DNA of 64,000 nucleotides from Calothrix sp. NIES-2100 (lineage in GTDB: Bacteria; Cyanobacteriota; Cyanobacteriia; Cyanobacteriales; Nostocaceae): NCBI RefSeq assembly GCF_002368195.1, contig NZ_AP018178.1, positions 9,373,510-9,437,509 on the forward strand. Reading direction: 5' to 3'. The notes under the pieces are model-generated. The model saw only the letters and a list, made by a program, of their open reading frames with translations. It made no database searches and was not told the DNA's origin. Of the stretch, positions 44,040 to 52,603 are shown one piece after another (the stretch's first letter is position 1; every line of letters begins with the position of its first letter). Position numbers and translations under genes: made by a program.

Positions 44040-44516
44040 TTATCTGCTTGGGTTTATGCGATATGTTGGTAAATCCAGAGTAACTCTCACTTTTAGAGAT
44101 TTTTGAAAGTAGTCACGAGCATAATAATTTTGCCGACCACTATTATCTAAAAATTGAGTGAAGCTTTGCAACATAATTTGAGAGCCAGCATTGTCTAAGG
44201 TTAATAATGTGTTGGAAAAACCTTTATTGTAGTTAGCTGTTGCATAAGTGTGGTTTGTATCTTGCACATTTAGACCATAGGTGACAACTGATGTTGTTCC
44301 CCAATCACAATCTGTGGGATGACATTTACCAAATACTTGAATGTTTAATTTATTGCTACCTGCTGAGGTGACAACTAAGCGAGTTACACCACGAGTGTTA
44401 CTATCTTTATTAACCCAAGTTCCAACGAAATCAGCAGGTGCAGCCAAAGCCGGACTGAGTAGTGCAGCAGCTAAACTTACACTAGAAGCAGCAATCATTA
44501 AAGAACGTTTCAACAT
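44040..44516 (-). CDS. Secreted beta-rich hypothetical protein
   Basis: A 158-residue exported protein with a clear signal peptide (MLKRSLMIAASSVSLAAALL, cut near ALA-AP at residue 26). The mature part begins ADFVGTWVNKDSNTRGVTRL followed by LNIQVFGKCHPTDCDWGTTS, a pattern I know from small periplasmic proteins of cyanobacteria and proteobacteria with a lipocalin/avidin-like beta sheet. Two Cys (KCHPTDC) may form a disulfide. Binding partner unknown. ATG at 44516; not in an operon. Confidence 0.8.
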   Translation of the reverse strand: MLKRSLMIAASSVSLAAALLSPALAAPADFVGTWVNKDSNTRGVTRLVVTSAGSNKLNIQVFGKCHPTDCDWGTTSVVTYGLNVQDTNHTYATANYNKGFSNTLLTLDNAGSQIMLQSFTQFLDNSGRQNYYARDYFQKSLKVRVTLDLPTYRINPSR

Positions 44517-44757
44517 TGTATTAGGTCTCCAATCTTAGTAGTTTATTTCTGTATTTGCTGAAAATAATAGATAGATATTGGCGGAAATTAGGACTGATAA
44601 TTTACCAATTTATTACCGCCATTTTTCACTCCAAGCACCTGTAACATCAAAACCGCCAGTCACAGGAGTTAACTTTTTCCTCGTCCACCTTCACTCAATT
44701 TGACGCAACGGATACCTTGAGCTTGACGGTTATCTAAACCCGCATTTCTCACAAGCT

Positions 44758-44820
44758 GTAGGGGCGGGTTCACAGATATGCTCCCATCATCCGTGAATAT
44801 CTGGCTTAACCCGCCCCTAC
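44758..44820. repeat. 63-base GTAGGGGCGGGTT hairpin repeat
   Basis: Arms GTAGGGGCGGGTT and AACCCGCCCCTAC enclose ATATGCTCC-type loop sequence. Same family as 9262-9325 and, in opposite direction, 54686-54748. Confidence 0.9.
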
Positions 44821-45046
44821 GATTTATTAACAACGAGAAAACTTAAGTTTGAAAATTTTGTGAGAAATCCAGGTAAAGGCTTGACAGTGTAAGTTTGAAG
44901 ATGGGGAACACAATTAAAGCTTGGTACTTGAGTTAAATGTAAATTTTGTAGCACAGGTATTTGCGCAAAAGCACTAGTTGCTGTAGAAAGGGCTACCATA
45001 CCACCAAGTGCTAAAGATTTCATTGAAAGTCGCAACATGATTCTCA
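44817..45046 (-). CDS. Small exported hypothetical protein, possibly cut by a repeat
   Basis: About 75 residues from the ATG at 45046 (an ATG at 45023, MKSLALGGMVALSTATSAFA, gives a neat signal peptide). After cleavage near AFAQ only about 46 residues remain (IPVLQNLHLTQVPSFNCVPH and on). The stop codon TAG is the first base triplet of the hairpin repeat at 44758-44820, so the gene may once have been longer. No family recognised. Confidence 0.4.
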
Positions 45047-45119
45047 TTTGGTGTAGTAAAGTTTGTGGAGGCACTCTTAAACGCCTTCACTACTTCTCTA
45101 GGTAGGCTTCACGTTTTTT

Positions 45120-46295
45120 ATGCACCCTCGGCAAAGCATCATTGAAACTTTTTCAACTTTTGTGCAATTTGTTGCCGATCGCTTCAGTCATTGGGCGACA
45201 GAATCAAAATTGCGTAGCAGTATGCGAAGTTGTCTCAAACGCACACCGCAAGAAAGTTCGGAATACTTTTGGGCACTTTATTGGTATAAGTTTTGGCAAC
45301 TTCCCGAAACTCAGTCCCTAGCAAAGCAACATCTCACTGCTTACTTGCAAGAATCCTGCTATTGGGTAGCGCTAAAAACTGTAAATGGTTTTGCTAGTAC
45401 GCAGTACCAGTTATCAGACTGTTTTCAGATCGCGATCGCTCAAATTGATCGCGTCCTCAAAGGTTTTAACTCTAGTCAAGGTTATACTCTTAAAAACTAC
45501 GCCAGCCCGATTTTTGCCAGTGCGATCCGCGAAACTTTACGCCAACGTCACGAAGTTGATATCTGTACAGATTGGGGAATGTTACGCAAAATCTCGCAAA
45601 AGCGTTTGCAGGAGGCTTTGGAATATGCGGGTTTATCCAAAGATGAGGTTCAGAGCTACATCCTGGCGTGGAACTGTTTTAAAACCTTTTATGTTCCCAC
45701 CGCCAAAGGAACCTCGCGCCAGCTTTCTCGCCCAGACGATCGCATCTGGGAAGCGATCGCCAACGCTTACAATTCTCAAAGTAGCCAGCAGATCAATATC
45801 CAAAATTTAGAAAAGTGCTTACTCAATGCGGCTAAAACTTCACGCAAATATCTTTATCCCACCCAGGAATCTCTCAATATAACTAAAGGCGGAGATAATT
45901 CTTGGGAAGTACTCGATAATCTCCCAGGAAATCAACAACCATCATTAATTGAGGACATTATTACCCAAGAAGAAGAACAAACCAGAACTTCGCAACAAAC
46001 TGAAATTAATGAGATTTTAGCGGATGCGATCGCCCAATTAGAACCAGAGGCGCAACAGATTGTCCAACTTTACTACGCTCAAGGTCTCAATCAGGATAAA
46101 ATCGCCAAACAACTAGAAATCAAACAGTACACTGTCTCACGGCGATTGACAAAAGCCAGGGAAAACTTACTGCGGTCTTTAGCTACTTGGAGTAGAGACT
46201 CCTTGCATATTTCAATTACTCCAGACCTACTCAAGAGTATGAGTACAGTAATGGAAGAATGGTTACAAAACTATTACGGTGTATCTCTGGAATGA
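45120..46295 (+). CDS. Alternative sigma-70-like factor paired with a DUF1822 gene
   Basis: A 391-residue sigma-factor-like protein. The N-terminal two thirds (residues 1-230) is helical with ITRL-free, poorly conserved region 2-like parts (YTLKNYASPIFASAIRETLR; LGLSK-type helices). Region 4 is clear at about 305-355: LEPEAQQIVQLYYAQGLNQD followed by KIAKQLEIKQYTVSRRLTKA, a helix-turn-helix as in group 3/4 sigma factors. Genes of this kind are followed in cyanobacteria by a DUF1822 gene, as here at 46870. It probably directs polymerase to a small regulon. The C-terminal tail after region 4 (about 35 residues) is unusual. The start ATG is the first available. Confidence 0.8.
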   Translation: MHPRQSIIETFSTFVQFVADRFSHWATESKLRSSMRSCLKRTPQESSEYFWALYWYKFWQLPETQSLAKQHLTAYLQESCYWVALKTVNGFASTQYQLSDCFQIAIAQIDRVLKGFNSSQGYTLKNYASPIFASAIRETLRQRHEVDICTDWGMLRKISQKRLQEALEYAGLSKDEVQSYILAWNCFKTFYVPTAKGTSRQLSRPDDRIWEAIANAYNSQSSQQINIQNLEKCLLNAAKTSRKYLYPTQESLNITKGGDNSWEVLDNLPGNQQPSLIEDIITQEEEQTRTSQQTEINEILADAIAQLEPEAQQIVQLYYAQGLNQDKIAKQLEIKQYTVSRRLTKARENLLRSLATWSRDSLHISITPDLLKSMSTVMEEWLQNYYGVSLE

Positions 46296-46327
46296 GGGGT
46301 ATGGGGCATGGGGCATTGGAAGGTAGA

Positions 46328-46696
46328 AATAGCAATTGGGTTTCCCAGAATAACAATTGGGTTTCCCAGAATAGCAATTGGGTTTCCCAGAATAGCAATT
46401 GGGTTTCCCAGAATAGCAATTGGGTTTCCCAGAATAACAATTGGGTTTCCCAGAATAGCAATTGGGTTTCCCAGAATAGCAATTGGGTTTCCCCAAATAA
46501 CAATTGGGTTTCCCAAAATAGCAATTGGGTTTCCCAGAATAACAATTGAGTATCCCAGAATAGCAATTGAGTATCCCAGAATAGCAATTGAGTATCCCAG
46601 AATAGCAATTGAGTATCCCCGAATAACAATTGGGTTTCCCCGAATAACAATTGAGTATCCCCGAATAGTAATTGAGTATCCCCGAATAGTAATTGA
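46328..46696. repeat. 21-base minisatellite, about 17.5 units
   Basis: Units begin AATAGCAATTGG and end GTTTCCCAG, total 21 bases. Seventeen full units keep exact phase with only substitutions: AGC/AAC, GGG/GAG, TTT/TAT, CCAG/CCCG. Each carries the palindrome CAATTG. Several frames are open on both strands because of the period; none shows selection. Confidence 0.95.
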
Positions 46697-46730
46697 AGCA
46701 ACAAAACAGAATTACTAAAAGACTCAATCA

Positions 46731-46840
46731 CCAATGCCCAATGCCCAATGCCCAATGCCCAATGCCCAATGCCCAATGCCCAATGCCCAATGCCCAATGC
46801 CCAATGCCCAATACCCAATGCCCAATGCCCAATGCCCAAT
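46731..46840. repeat. CCAATGC 7-base tandem repeat, about 16 copies
   Basis: A run of CCAATGC with a single variant (CCAATAC), just before the DUF1822 gene. Confidence 0.95.
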
Positions 46841-46869
46841 GACAACTGACAAATCCCGGAGGAACCGCC

Positions 46870-48033
46870 ATGACTGTATTAACTTTTGCCAATCCCAGTG
46901 ATTTAATTTTAGAAATTCCCGTTAACGCCCAAAATCAAGCGGATATTCAGAGTCCATCTTTTTCTAACCCCACTTCTCGCTATCAAGGTTATATTAATGA
47001 ACTTTGCCTGAGTGCAGTCTTGCCTTGGTTGCAAGAAGATTTTACACCGCAGGCAAAGGTCTGGCCAAGTACCACAGCTTTACCTAGTTTTTGGGAACTG
47101 GTAAATGGAACCGCAATCCTAGTAGACACAAGACGATTGATTTTAGTTCCCAGTGAAACAATAGATTTAAGTGAATTAAGAGTACCACAGGAATGGGTGG
47201 ATTTACCTAGTTGGGCTGGTGATTATTACTTAGCAGTGCAGGTAGAACCAGATGAAGGCTATGTTAGGGTTTGGGGCTACTGTACCCATGAACAATTGAA
47301 GAATCGGGGCAATTATGATGCAGGCGATCGCACTTATTCTTTAGATAGCACTGAGCTTGTAAATGATATTGGGGTTTTAGCGGTAACTCAAGAACTTTGC
47401 CCGCAAACAAACACACGCACTGCCATTTTACCTTTACCGAGTTTACCACAACAACAAGCCCAAAACCTGATTGCTCGCTTGGGAAAGTCCGAAGTGCTGA
47501 CACCCCGTTTAGCCATCCCTTTTCAACTTTGGGGTGGGTTAATTGAACATGGGGGTTGGCGACAAAGCTTATATCAACAACGTTTAGGATTACCAGAACA
47601 ATGGTCTGTTTTGCAATGGTTGCAAAGCGGCGTTTCTGGGGCAGCGGAAACTATCGGTTGGGGACGCTGGAATTTGCAATTGAGTTTTGTTGGTGGTAGA
47701 GGTGTGGAAGAAACACCATCAGATTCTATCGTTTCTCGGCAACTGGCGATCGCTGGTCAAACATACGAACTCTTAGTCATCCCCCAAGGCGAACCCGATG
47801 CACCTATTTGGCGGTTTGAACTGCGTAACGCTACAGTAGGTGCAGCCATCCCCGGTGGCTTTAAACTGCGACTACTCACCGAAGATTTACAATCCTTCCC
47901 TAACAACGAGGATACCGCCACAACTGCCGTCGAACAACTTTTCGTAGAAGTTGCTCTAGAACCAGGTGAAGGTATAGTCTGGGAAATAGAACCCCTCCCG
48001 GAAAACTATGACCGAGAAATACTCAAATTTTAA
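46870..48033 (+). CDS. DUF1822 family protein
   Basis: A 387-residue soluble protein of the cyanobacterial DUF1822 family. Marks are RYQGYINELCLSAVLPWLQE near residues 38-57, VLVDTRRLILVPSE-like TAILVDTRRLILVPSETIDL, PSWAGDYYLAVQVEPDEGYV and VRVWGYCTHEQLK, then LSRWLQ-type LQWLQSGVSGAAETIGWGRW and a C-terminal VEVALEPGEGIVWEIEPLPE. The function is unknown. It stands directly behind a sigma-factor gene and probably regulates or is regulated with it (known pairing, role inferred). GGAGG lies 6 bases before the ATG. The gap to the sigma gene is filled by the 21-base and 7-base arrays. Confidence 0.88.
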   Translation: MTVLTFANPSDLILEIPVNAQNQADIQSPSFSNPTSRYQGYINELCLSAVLPWLQEDFTPQAKVWPSTTALPSFWELVNGTAILVDTRRLILVPSETIDLSELRVPQEWVDLPSWAGDYYLAVQVEPDEGYVRVWGYCTHEQLKNRGNYDAGDRTYSLDSTELVNDIGVLAVTQELCPQTNTRTAILPLPSLPQQQAQNLIARLGKSEVLTPRLAIPFQLWGGLIEHGGWRQSLYQQRLGLPEQWSVLQWLQSGVSGAAETIGWGRWNLQLSFVGGRGVEETPSDSIVSRQLAIAGQTYELLVIPQGEPDAPIWRFELRNATVGAAIPGGFKLRLLTEDLQSFPNNEDTATTAVEQLFVEVALEPGEGIVWEIEPLPENYDREILKF

Positions 48034-48084
48034 ACGTTGGTTTGGCTTTTTTTATTTGCTCAATCCAGCCATAAATAAAAAGCC

Positions 48085-48552
48085 ATGAGAGAAAAACCCC
48101 AACAACAAATGCGTGTCTGGGCGATGTTTTGCCATCTTTCGGCTTTATTAGCTTGGATGCTGTTATTTTTTTTAGTATTTCTCGGTATTCCTTTATATTT
48201 ACCCCTGAATATTTTCCTACCCCTAATTATTTGGCGATTGTATAAAACCAAATCTTCTTGGGTTGATTTCCAAGGTAAAGAATCTTTAAATTTTCAAATC
48301 TCGCTGACATTTTATATTTTGATTGTCATTATTGTATCCTTGTTGATGATGCTAACTATATGCGGGATTGCTGTAACTACTAATAGTACGGGGAAAGAGA
48401 TACAAACACTTTTAGATACTTTATTAATGGTATGGCTTTCATTAACATCAGTAATGATATTAATCCAATTTTTCTTAGTTAATTTTGCAGCATTCAAAGC
48501 TTATAAAGGTGAACATTATCGCTATCCTTGGACAATTAGATTTTTAAGATGA
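48085..48552 (+). CDS. DUF4870-family membrane protein
   Basis: A 155-residue protein with four hydrophobic spans (about 10-32 WAMFCHLSALLAWMLLFFLV, 36-50, 72-95 LTFYILIVIIVSLLMMLTIC, 113-135). The segment LIIWRLYKTKSSWVDFQGKE and SLNFQISLTFYIL is the DUF4870/Tic20-like signature. It would sit in the plasma or thylakoid membrane; function unknown. ATG at 48085, 51 bases after the DUF1822 gene on the same strand. Confidence 0.85.
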   Translation: MREKPQQQMRVWAMFCHLSALLAWMLLFFLVFLGIPLYLPLNIFLPLIIWRLYKTKSSWVDFQGKESLNFQISLTFYILIVIIVSLLMMLTICGIAVTTNSTGKEIQTLLDTLLMVWLSLTSVMILIQFFLVNFAAFKAYKGEHYRYPWTIRFLR

Positions 48553-48561
48553 AATATGCCT

Positions 48562-48597
48562 TTAGTCAATAGTCAATAGTCAATAGTCAATAGTCAA
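48562..48597. repeat. TAGTCAA 7-base tandem repeat
   Basis: Five copies of a heptamer between the DUF4870 and oxidoreductase genes. Confidence 0.9.
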
Positions 48598-48613
48598 AAT
48601 AATTGTATTCCTT

Positions 48614-49741
48614 ATGGTTGCGAGATTACAAACAAATCCAGAAAAGATTGGCGTGGCGATTGTGGGTACAGGATTTGGACAGAAAGTCCACATTCCCGGA
48701 TTGCAAGCACATCCGCAAACTGAGGTGGTGGCTGTTTATCATCGAGATATCAATAAAGCCAAAGCGATCGCACAATCTCATGGTATCCCCAATGCCTGCG
48801 ATACAATTGCAGATATCGTGAAGTTACCACAAGTCAAAGCAGTCACCATCGCTACCCCACCATTTTTGCATTATGAAATGGCAAAAACAGTACTGCAAGC
48901 GGGGAAACATTTATTACTGGAAAAACCTACAGCCTTAAATGTCACTGAAGCGAAGGAACTTTATCAGTTAGCCCAAACAAACGGCGCGATCGCCACAGTA
49001 GACTTTGAATTTCGCTTTGTTCCCGGATGGCTAAAGTTTTCACAACTATTATCCGCAGACTATGTGGGAAACAAGCGTTTAATTAGAATTGATTGGTTAG
49101 GTTCTTCTCGTGCAGATGCTTCTCGCCCTTGGAATTGGTATTCTTCTCAAGATAAAGGAGGCGGTGCATTAGGATCTTTAGGTTCCCACGCCTTTGATTA
49201 TATATACTGGTTATTTGGCCCTGTACGCCGATTAAACGCCCATTTGACTACCGCCATTCCCACACGCCTTGATCCTGCTAGCGGCGAAAACAAGCCAGTA
49301 AATACAGATGACACCTGTGTGCTGAGTTTGGAATTAGCAGATGGTACACCTTGCCAACTTACCATTAGTGCAGTTGTCCATGCACCGAGAACCCATTGGG
49401 TAGAAGTATATGGCGATCGCGGTACTTTAGTTTTAGGTAGTGAAAATCAAAAAGATTACATCCACGGTTTTCGGGTTTGGGGTTCCCAACCAGGTAAAGC
49501 CTTAACGGAAATCGAAATCCCATCAGAATTGATGTTTTCCGAAAACCACGCCGATGGACGCATTTCTGCATTTATCCGCGTAGTAGATCGATGGGTACAA
49601 GGAATTTACAGCCAGCAACAAATAGTCCCATCACTGCGAGAAGGAGTTTACTCCCAATTATTGATGGATTTATCCCATGAATCCCATAAAACAGCAAGCT
49701 GGGTAAATGTACCAAGTTTGGAAAGTCTTATCGGTAAATAA
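48614..49741 (+). CDS. Gfo/Idh/MocA-family NAD(P)-dependent oxidoreductase
   Basis: A 375-residue two-domain dehydrogenase. The Rossmann start is VAIVGTGFGQKVHIPGLQAH (G-x-G-x-x-G near residues 15-20). Then comes TPPFLHYEMAKTVLQAGKHL followed by LLEKPTALNVTEAKEL with the catalytic-lysine EKP motif. The substrate domain has GGGALGSLGSHAFDYIYWLF with a conserved His. Such enzymes oxidise or reduce sugars, inositols or biliverdin; the present one cannot be assigned to a substrate. No signal peptide. It stands between heptamer repeats and the SDR gene. Confidence 0.92.
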   Translation: MVARLQTNPEKIGVAIVGTGFGQKVHIPGLQAHPQTEVVAVYHRDINKAKAIAQSHGIPNACDTIADIVKLPQVKAVTIATPPFLHYEMAKTVLQAGKHLLLEKPTALNVTEAKELYQLAQTNGAIATVDFEFRFVPGWLKFSQLLSADYVGNKRLIRIDWLGSSRADASRPWNWYSSQDKGGGALGSLGSHAFDYIYWLFGPVRRLNAHLTTAIPTRLDPASGENKPVNTDDTCVLSLELADGTPCQLTISAVVHAPRTHWVEVYGDRGTLVLGSENQKDYIHGFRVWGSQPGKALTEIEIPSELMFSENHADGRISAFIRVVDRWVQGIYSQQQIVPSLREGVYSQLLMDLSHESHKTASWVNVPSLESLIGK

Positions 49742-49837
49742 ACCTCTCCCCAACTCTTCTTAGTCTCGCAGAAGGATTTTACAGCAGTTTTCACATATTT
49801 GAACCAGATATAGCGGTTATCGGTTGAGTCTAATACA

Positions 49838-49898
49838 CACGTAAGGGCACGGTAGTGCCCCTGCAATCTGTCGCATTCTTTTTTCAAATTGGTATAAG
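49838..49898. repeat. Hairpin plus CTGTCGCATTC...TTGGTAT repeat end
   Basis: GTAAGGGCACGG/TAGTGCCCCT hairpin followed by AATCTGTCGCATTCTTTTTT and CAAATTGGTAT. Same family as the ends of the composite element at 52225-52527. Confidence 0.7.
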
Positions 49899-49953
49899 TT
49901 TGCACCTGTTACGGATAGATATTTTCAGCCCAACAACCACAGGAATCACAAGC

Positions 49954-50703
49954 ATGACAAAACTAGAGGGGAAAATCGCAGTCGTTACAGGTGCTTCTAA
50001 AGGCATCGGTGCTGCGATCGCCAAACATCTGGCAGCAGAAGGTGCAAGTGTTGTCGTCAACTACGCATCGAGCCAAGAAGGAGCCAATCGCGTGGTTGAC
50101 GAGATTGTCAGCAAGGGCGGTAAGGCGATCGCAGTCCAGGCAAATGTTGCCAAAAAAGCAGAGATTGAACATCTATTTACAGAGACACAGCAAGCATTCG
50201 GCAGGGTTGATATTTTAGTCAACAATGCGGGAATTTATGAATTTGCCCCACTGGAAGACATCACAGAAGCGCACTTCCATAAGCAATTCGATATCAATGT
50301 CCTGGGATTGATCCTCACTTCACAACAAGCTGTAAAGCACTTCGGCTCGGCGGGCGGCAGCATTATCAATATTAGTTCCATCGTCAGCACCCTGACACCC
50401 CCGAATGCCTCAATCTATAACGCTACCAAAGCGGCTGTTGATGCCATCACGAAGTCCCTAGCCAAAGAATTGGGCCCCCGCCGCATCCGTGTCAACTCCA
50501 TCAATCCTGGTATGGTGGAAACAGAAGGTACGCACACAGCCGGAATTACCGAAAGCGAAGGTCGCCAACAAGCTGAAGCGCAAACACCGCTAGGTCGCAT
50601 TGGACAGCCACAGGACATCGCCCCTGCCGTTGTCTTCCTTGCTTGTGCCGATTCCGCCTGGATTACTGGCGAAACCCTGTACATCACGGGTGGGCTTCGC
50701 TAG
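49954..50703 (+). CDS. Short-chain dehydrogenase/reductase (FabG-like)
   Basis: A 249-residue classical SDR. Cofactor motif TGASKGIGA (residues 12-20), NNAG at 90-93, and the catalytic S142-Y155-K159 in ISSIVS...SIYNATKAA are all present. The end SINPGMVETEGTHTAG and ITGETLYITGG also fits. It reduces or oxidises a keto/hydroxy group with NAD(P)H. Substrate unknown. An ATG at 49954 starts the classical MTKLEGKIAVVTGASKGIGA; the reading frame extends further upstream but that extension encodes the repeat end and is not expected in the protein. It lies 109 bases before the flavoprotein gene on the same strand. Confidence 0.92.
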   Translation: MTKLEGKIAVVTGASKGIGAAIAKHLAAEGASVVVNYASSQEGANRVVDEIVSKGGKAIAVQANVAKKAEIEHLFTETQQAFGRVDILVNNAGIYEFAPLEDITEAHFHKQFDINVLGLILTSQQAVKHFGSAGGSIINISSIVSTLTPPNASIYNATKAAVDAITKSLAKELGPRRIRVNSINPGMVETEGTHTAGITESEGRQQAEAQTPLGRIGQPQDIAPAVVFLACADSAWITGETLYITGGLR

Positions 50704-50812
50704 CTTGAGATGTCATAACTCAATTCAAACCCTACCTCAATGGGCAGAGAGTTTTTAACTTTGAGTATGAGATTGTGATGAAAGCAAACTATCTCCAAGG
50801 AGTTGAGCGCTG

Positions 50813-52165
50813 ATGGAAACAGCAGATGTCATTGTCATCGGCAGTGGTCAAGGAGGCATTCCACTGGCGGCTGATTTTGCCAATGAGGGATGTAGGGTTG
50901 TCTTGTTTGAGCGAGATGCTTTAGGCGGCAGTTGTATCAACTATGGCTGCACTCCGTCTAAAGCGTTCTTAGCAGCGGCTCATGCAGCTGGGCGATCGCG
51001 TCAGGCTAAGAAGTTAGGCATCCACACACAGGTGGAGGTGGATTTTCCGGCTGTCATGGAGCGAGTTCGGGAAATCCGCAGCAGCTTTAATCAGGGAGTT
51101 CGCCAGCGATTAGAAACTGCGGGTGTCAAAGTCATTTGTGGCGAAGCTGCTTTTGTGGGTGAACGGACGGTTAAAGGTGGGGATGTTACCCTTCAGGCTC
51201 CTTTGGTAATCATTAACACAGGCACGTCAGCGCTGATTCCTGATATTCCCGGACTTGTCGGCACTCCCTATTTGACCAACCGCAATTTTTTTGACTTGAA
51301 CACTTTACCACCCCGTTTATTAGTGATTGGCGGCGGCTATATTGGCTTGGAATTGGGACAAGGACTAGCGCGGTTGGGCAGCCAAACTCACTTAATTGTG
51401 CGGGGCGATCGCGTTCTGGGGCAAGAAGAGTCTGATGTCAGCGAGGTCTTAGCAGAAGCATTAAAGCAGGATGGAATTCATCTGCACTTTGGAGTCAATG
51501 TAAATCACGTCGCCCACGAGAATAATCTGTTTAGTTTAACCCTGAGCAATGGCGAACAACTCCAGGGGGAAGCCTTGTTGGTTGTGATTGGACGAAAACC
51601 CAATACCAGTGCATTAAATGCCGCCGCCAGCAAAATTGAGCTAGACGATCACGGGTTTATTAAAATTGATGACCAGTTCCATACCACCTGTTCTGGAGTC
51701 TATGCCATCGGGGATGCTGCCAAACAGCCTGCCTTTACCCATGTGTCGTGGGAAGACTATCGCCGCTTAAAAGCAATTTTGTCTGGAGAAAACCGGACAA
51801 GAAGCGATCGCGTCCTGGGCTATGCAGTCTACACAGAACCCCAGGTGGGGCGAGTGGGTATGACCTTAGAACAAGCTCAAAAACAAGGCATCAACGCCCG
51901 TGCTGTCACCTTACCTATGAGCCAAATTGCCCGTGCCATCGAGTGGGGGCATGACCTGGGATTTTATCGCCTGGTAATCGACAGCGATACAGACAAAATC
52001 CTGGGCGCAACCCTGGTGGGGTATGAAACTGCTGAACTAGTCCATGTATTTTTATCCCTGATGGAAGCAGGCGCAACTTGGCAGTTGTTAGAGCGATCGG
52101 TTCACATCCATCCCACCTATGGGGAAGCTTTACCCAGTCTGGCACGGTTGCTGCTCGGTGAATAA
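50813..52165 (+). CDS. Pyridine nucleotide-disulfide oxidoreductase (mercuric reductase-like)
   Basis: A 450-residue flavoprotein of the dihydrolipoamide dehydrogenase/mercuric reductase group. FAD site VIVIGSGQGGIPLA, redox-active pair C41-x4-C46 in GGSCINYGCTPSKA, NAD site LVIGGGYIGLELGQGLARLG, second FAD motif GVYAIGDAAKQPAFTHVSWE, and the C-terminal base region HIHPTYGEALPSL. There is no N-terminal heavy-metal domain and no C-terminal Cys pair, so true mercuric reductase is unlikely. No lipoyl partner genes are present. The role may be in thiol or quinone redox balance (inferred). Possibly in an operon with the SDR gene. Confidence 0.9.
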   Translation: METADVIVIGSGQGGIPLAADFANEGCRVVLFERDALGGSCINYGCTPSKAFLAAAHAAGRSRQAKKLGIHTQVEVDFPAVMERVREIRSSFNQGVRQRLETAGVKVICGEAAFVGERTVKGGDVTLQAPLVIINTGTSALIPDIPGLVGTPYLTNRNFFDLNTLPPRLLVIGGGYIGLELGQGLARLGSQTHLIVRGDRVLGQEESDVSEVLAEALKQDGIHLHFGVNVNHVAHENNLFSLTLSNGEQLQGEALLVVIGRKPNTSALNAAASKIELDDHGFIKIDDQFHTTCSGVYAIGDAAKQPAFTHVSWEDYRRLKAILSGENRTRSDRVLGYAVYTEPQVGRVGMTLEQAQKQGINARAVTLPMSQIARAIEWGHDLGFYRLVIDSDTDKILGATLVGYETAELVHVFLSLMEAGATWQLLERSVHIHPTYGEALPSLARLLLGE

Positions 52166-52224
52166 ACTAACCACAGAGACACAGAGGACGCAGAGGAATG
52201 AGGGTTTGAGAGATTTTTTGCGTT

Positions 52225-52527
52225 ATACCAATTTAAAAAAAGAATGCGACAGATGGTAGGGGCATGGCAATGCCCATACGTGTCAACTTAAGGCGAAAGC
52301 CTTATCAGGAATTGATTTTGCCTCAAATCGTCTACCATCAAGATCCGCATTACCCCACCCCAGTTTTGTCTAAAGCCAAAACGTCCCCTCCCCGTTCACG
52401 GGGAGGGGATTAAGGGGTGGGGTAAAATGCCTGTGGAATAAGCCTTTTAGCTTAAGTTGACACCAATGGGCATTGCCATGCCCTCTAGAATATATTGATG
52501 TGCCGCGAACACTATTTAAATTGGTAT
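52225..52527. mobile_element. Composite MITE-like element with ATACCAATTT ends
   Basis: A 303-base composite. Outer ends ATACCAATTT (52225-52234) and AAATTGGTAT (to 52527) are inverted. Next inside is GAATGCGACAGAT, then hairpin arms GGGGCATGGCAATGCCC and GGGCATTGCCATGCCC. In the loop of that hairpin sits a GTGTCAACTTAA element (next entry). No coding capacity. Confidence 0.75.
52280..52463. mobile_element. MITE-like element, GTGTCAACTTAA family, copy 2
   Basis: 184 bases with the 12-base ends GTGTCAACTTAA and TTAAGTTGACAC. The interior (CAAGATCCGCATTACCCCAC and on) is nearly the same as copy 1 at 13297-13480. Confidence 0.9.
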
Positions 52528-52603
52528 TAGGTGGTTGAGTGTTTTTTTATTTGGAAGTCCCAAAGAAGAACAAAAAGCAAAATCTTCTTGTTCTTCTTCA
52601 GGT

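Noticed and set aside
46231..46845. Long open frames on both strands over array 2 (e.g. repeated TQLLFWE, NSNWVSQ or IAIGFPR)
   Set aside because: They arise because the period is a multiple of three; changes do not favour synonymous sites in any frame.
50813..52165. True mercuric reductase
   Set aside because: No N-terminal heavy-metal domain, no C-terminal Cys pair and no mer genes nearby.
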